IMG/VR virus record: IMGVR_UViG_3300027573_000072
Location: 1-38,926 of that record
Reading direction: 5' to 3' (one strand)
From: a virus
DNA length: 38,926 nt
Shown here: piece after piece, positions 36,761 through 38,926 of the stretch
Layout: each line of letters begins with the position of its first letter
Position numbering within the stretch: the stretch's first letter is position 1
Position numbers and translations under genes: made by a program
The notes under the pieces: model-generated
Database searches by the model: none
What the model was told of the DNA's origin: nothing
Seen by the model: the letters and a program-made list of their open reading frames with translations, nothing else

Positions 36761-37081
36761 CTACTCCCTCCCTAGGGAGGACAGGACCTCTGACACTGCG
36801 TCATACCGCTGACCGTACTCGGTCTCTAGGGCGCTGACGAAGTCACGAGGGTCTGTCTTACCCCATGAGTCCCACTCGGCCGCCGATGCGGCGATGTAGT
36901 CTGTCGCGATGGCGTCGGGGTCACCGCCGAGCCGGACAACGACCCGCTTTGAGGGCGGTTCCATCATCGGTGGAATGAGGTCGTGGTTTACGAGCCACTT
37001 GAAGATGACCGTACGTCCGCCGGGCCACTTGTCGGCCTGCGCCCGTAGGTCACTCAGCGACAGGGTACTTGGCGAGTTCAT
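36761..37081 (-). CDS. Hypothetical protein (106 aa), next to primase
   Basis: ATG 37081 (minus strand) has AAGGAG about 12 bases upstream and encodes 106 residues starting MNSPSTLSLSDLRAQADKWP. It overlaps the primase end by 32 bases. Helices predominate (DAIATDYIAASAAEWDSW, RYDAVSEVLSSLG). An in-frame ATG at 37093 would coincide with the ribosome-binding site and is less likely. A replication accessory role is possible by position only. Confidence 0.6.
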   Translation of the reverse strand: MNSPSTLSLSDLRAQADKWPGGRTVIFKWLVNHDLIPPMMEPPSKRVVVRLGGDPDAIATDYIAASAAEWDSWGKTDPRDFVSALETEYGQRYDAVSEVLSSLGRE

Positions 37082-37952
37082 CGAGCAATCCAATCTCCTT
37101 GAGGGTGCCGCCCGACATCAGATGGTCGGACAGGTCGGTTCCACGAGTGGGAGTGAGGGTGGTGGCGCGCTGTCCAATCGCCTGAACGGCGATGCTGGCG
37201 CCACGGTGGCCGGCCTCGTCATTGTCGAAGATGACAATGACCTTCTTGGCCCACAGGAGGTCCACTGATAGGACTTCCCATCGCTCCGGGGAGATTGAGG
37301 CGCCTGATAGGCCACCTACCCCAACCTCTCTAACGATTGTACCACTAATCCCCATGGATGTCAAGGCGGACCACGCCGCGTGAGTGTCGGACTCGCCCTC
37401 GCAGAGGACCACGATGGGCTTCTGGCGAACGTTGTCCACGTTGTAGATGCCGTAGTGGCTACCGGGCTCGCTAAACTTCTTCCCGTCCCCGGTCCGGTAC
37501 TTGATGCCGGTTACAACGTCGCCGTCCCAGTAGGGCATCGCGACGGCGTTCTTGCCGTGGTCGTACCCCATCGAGAAGTGACGAACAGTGAGCGGTGACA
37601 GTGACCGGCCGTTGATGTAGTCCACGATTACCTGCGGGCGATGGAGGAACAGGCTGGCGGCCAGTTCCTTGCCCCTGTCGGCGAAGTCCACTGACGGCTC
37701 GGGGAGGTCCAAGGACCGGGCCCTCGACAGGGCAATGGCGTCGTCGTCGAGGGTAACGCCGAACCGCTCAGCCAGCCCGATGATGTTGCCCTTCGCTCCG
37801 CAACCGAAGCAAATCCAGAGCCCGTTGTCGAGGTTGACAGACAACGAGGGGTCCCGGTCCTCGTGGACCGGGCAACGAACCATTACGTTCTTGCCACGTC
37901 CAGCCGGACGGGACCCCACAATCGACTCAACCGCTTCCGCAAAGGTGTACAC
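37050..37952 (-). CDS. DnaG-like primase (CHC2 zinc finger and TOPRIM)
   Basis: GTG 37952 encodes 300 residues. A CHC2-type zinc finger has C27-P-V-H30 and C48-F-G-C51. The catalytic TOPRIM domain has VLCEGESD and IFDNDEAG with their conserved acidic residues. It would make RNA primers for phage DNA replication. At 300 residues it lacks a helicase domain, so a separate helicase is expected outside the window. It overlaps the downstream gene and is preceded by a MazG-like gene. Confidence 0.9.
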   Translation of the reverse strand: MYTFAEAVESIVGSRPAGRGKNVMVRCPVHEDRDPSLSVNLDNGLWICFGCGAKGNIIGLAERFGVTLDDDAIALSRARSLDLPEPSVDFADRGKELAASLFLHRPQVIVDYINGRSLSPLTVRHFSMGYDHGKNAVAMPYWDGDVVTGIKYRTGDGKKFSEPGSHYGIYNVDNVRQKPIVVLCEGESDTHAAWSALTSMGISGTIVREVGVGGLSGASISPERWEVLSVDLLWAKKVIVIFDNDEAGHRGASIAVQAIGQRATTLTPTRGTDLSDHLMSGGTLKEIGLLDELAKYPVAE

Positions 37953-37962
37953 GGGAATGCCC

Positions 37963-38265
37963 CTAGTCGTTGATTGAGTAGCGCGCCTTCAACTTGTCGA
38001 TGTTGGCGGTAGCCACTTCCGACATGCTCACCCCTAGGTAGTCGGCCATGTTGGCCACGTACCACAGGATGTCCCCCAACTCGTAGAACACCCGGTTCTC
38101 GTCCAGTTCCTCACCCTGTAGGGCAAGGCGGACCCGGTGTGCTACGCCGCCGGCACCTTCGGAGAGCCCGAGCGCGAGGACGGAGAACCGTTCCTCGGGC
38201 GTCGCATGGCTCGATGCCGTGCGAAGGGCCTCCATCTGGTACCGGTCGAGCGTAGTGATTTCCAC
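37963..38265 (-). CDS. MazG-like nucleotide pyrophosphohydrolase
   Basis: From GTG 38265, five bases after the upstream stop, 100 residues are encoded. They include ENRVFYELGDILWYVANMADYLGVS when read in two parts, the E-x-x-x-D helix pair of MazG/all-alpha NTP pyrophosphatases that binds magnesium. It could hydrolyse non-canonical dNTPs, or lower ppGpp-like signals as suggested for other phage MazG proteins. An ATG at 38289 in the same frame overlaps the upstream gene and is less likely. Confidence 0.8.
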   Translation of the reverse strand: MEITTLDRYQMEALRTASSHATPEERFSVLALGLSEGAGGVAHRVRLALQGEELDENRVFYELGDILWYVANMADYLGVSMSEVATANIDKLKARYSIND

Positions 38266-38269
38266 GGGC

Positions 38270-38839
38270 CTAGAAGGGGACCTCGGCAAAGATTTCCTCG
38301 GCCGCCACCGGTGCTGCCGGTGCCAACTTGGCCTCAGCCTCGGCCTTCACGGTCTCGTCAGTGACCTTAGGGGCCGCTGCGAGGCGCTTCCGAATCGGAC
38401 GGAAGTCGTCCGGCCGGGCCCACCCGTTCTTGTGGATGATGGTGACGTTCATCCGCTTGCCGATGAGGTCCTCAAGTGAGTTCAACTCGATGCGGTCCTC
38501 GACGTTGACGCCAAGGGCGGCCGCGAGGAACTTGCGCGTCTTGGAAGGGCGCGGAACGAGGCCACGTCGGGCAGGGTCGAGGAAGGCGAAGAACAGGCGC
38601 TCGCCATCGGGCGGGTTGCCGTCCACGTCAACGAGGTCGTCCCCGTTGGAGAAGGAGATTACCCTGAGGCGAACGTTCCAGCGGTCGCCGGGCTTCTCGT
38701 CGGGCTTGAACTGGTTGGGGACGTCGTGCTTGACCTCAATCTCCTTCACTTCGACGATGTAATCGTCCTCGGGGAGAAGGGTAAAGTCAGACCCGCGGCG
38801 GGCCTCGAACTCGTCCTTGGATTCAAAGATGTAGGTCAA
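38270..38839 (-). CDS. Putative single-stranded DNA-binding-like phage protein
   Basis: TTG 38839, preceded by AAGGAG, encodes 189 residues. The first ~140 residues are strand-rich (DYIVEVKEIEVKHDV, RWNVRLRVISFSNGDD, MNVTIIHKNGWARP), resembling the phage ssDNA-binding (DUF669-type) group. The C-terminal ~45 residues are disordered and end in EEIFAEVPF, similar to the acidic, hydrophobic-tipped tails by which SSB proteins recruit partners. As the first gene of a primase-containing operon, an SSB role is reasonable, but the fold assignment is tentative. Confidence 0.6.
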   Translation of the reverse strand: MTYIFESKDEFEARRGSDFTLLPEDDYIVEVKEIEVKHDVPNQFKPDEKPGDRWNVRLRVISFSNGDDLVDVDGNPPDGERLFFAFLDPARRGLVPRPSKTRKFLAAALGVNVEDRIELNSLEDLIGKRMNVTIIHKNGWARPDDFRPIRKRLAAAPKVTDETVKAEAEAKLAPAAPVAAEEIFAEVPF

Positions 38840-38869
38840 CCTAGGTGCTCCTTATATGCTGCTAAGGCT

Positions 38870-38910
38870 ATATTCACTCATTCGGTGAATATGCCACTTC
38901 TAGTGAATAA
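38870..38910 (-). promoter_or_regulatory. Palindromic operator candidate upstream of the replication operon
   Basis: ATATTCAC (38870-38877) and GTGAATAT (38885-38892) form a perfect 8-bp inverted repeat with a 7-base spacer. A third half-site, GTGAATAA, lies at 38903-38910. The region 38840-38926 is unusually A+T-rich for this genome and lies just before the first minus-strand gene. A repressor-binding site overlapping the operon promoter is likely. I could not place -35/-10 elements with confidence. Confidence 0.5.
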
Positions 38911-38926
38911 CTCAGTCATCAAGTAT

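Noticed and set aside
1-38926. Integrase, attachment site or transposable element
   Set aside because: No recombinase or transposase motifs and no flanking direct repeats were recognised. The tRNA genes look functional as an array, not as an integration target.
38840-38926. Specific -35/-10 promoter for the minus-strand operon
   Set aside because: Several A+T-rich hexamers are possible, but none has a matching partner at 16-18 bases, so I report only the palindrome.

Overview
The window is part of a tailed double-stranded DNA phage genome, G+C-rich, with frequent GTG/TTG starts and tightly packed or overlapping genes. The morphogenesis set (terminase, portal, protease/scaffold, HK97-type capsid, head-tail connectors, tail tube, frameshifted tail chaperones, long tape measure, tail-tip proteins) and the absence of a contractile sheath point to a siphovirus. 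Base composition, the cobalamin-dependent ribonucleotide reductase, ThyX and the M23/SH3-like lysin would fit an actinobacterial or similar high-GC host. That host call is inference; no host gene is present.

Layout. (1) 1-3440, plus strand: the end of an unknown gene, class II ribonucleotide reductase, a small zinc-ribbon protein, a 52-residue membrane protein and thyX, all nearly abutting. (2) 3441-8021: an RNA region with 39 cloverleaf tRNA genes covering all 20 amino acids, two aberrant tRNA-like units, several structured segments that are not tRNAs, and an RNase P RNA gene (5981-6316) with its own promoter. (3) 8022-33739, plus strand: packaging, head, tail, lysis and fibre genes, ending at a strong intrinsic terminator (33765-33802). 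(4) 38839-33806, minus strand: an SSB-like protein, a MazG-like enzyme, primase, hypothetical proteins, an acetyltransferase and a glycosyltransferase, a HAD phosphatase, a dNMP kinase and a small membrane protein. Most of these overlap by a few bases and form one operon that converges on the same terminator. A palindrome-containing leader (38840-38926) precedes it.

The standout is the RNA region. Nearly every tRNA encodes its own CCA and is followed after 0-2 nucleotides by the next tRNA. One RNase P cut per junction would therefore make the 5' end of one tRNA and almost the 3' end of its neighbour. The phage carries a compact RNase P RNA inside the array, with the P4 helix, its bulged U and a closing P1 helix all visible. 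The array and the P RNA gene are preceded by two copies of the same ~30-bp promoter (3508-3536 and 5947-5975). I infer a phage-encoded tRNA production module: substrates plus the catalytic RNA of the enzyme that processes them, under matched promoters. No RNase P protein gene is seen in the window, so the RNA would have to use the host protein, a phage protein elsewhere, or act alone.

Other points of interest are a 24-codon leader ORF coupled to the tape measure gene inside a long inverted repeat, a fibre-like protein with 24 short tandem repeats, a glycosyltransferase embedded in the head operon with a second sugar-modification pair on the minus strand, and hairpins directly after the capsid and tail-tube genes.
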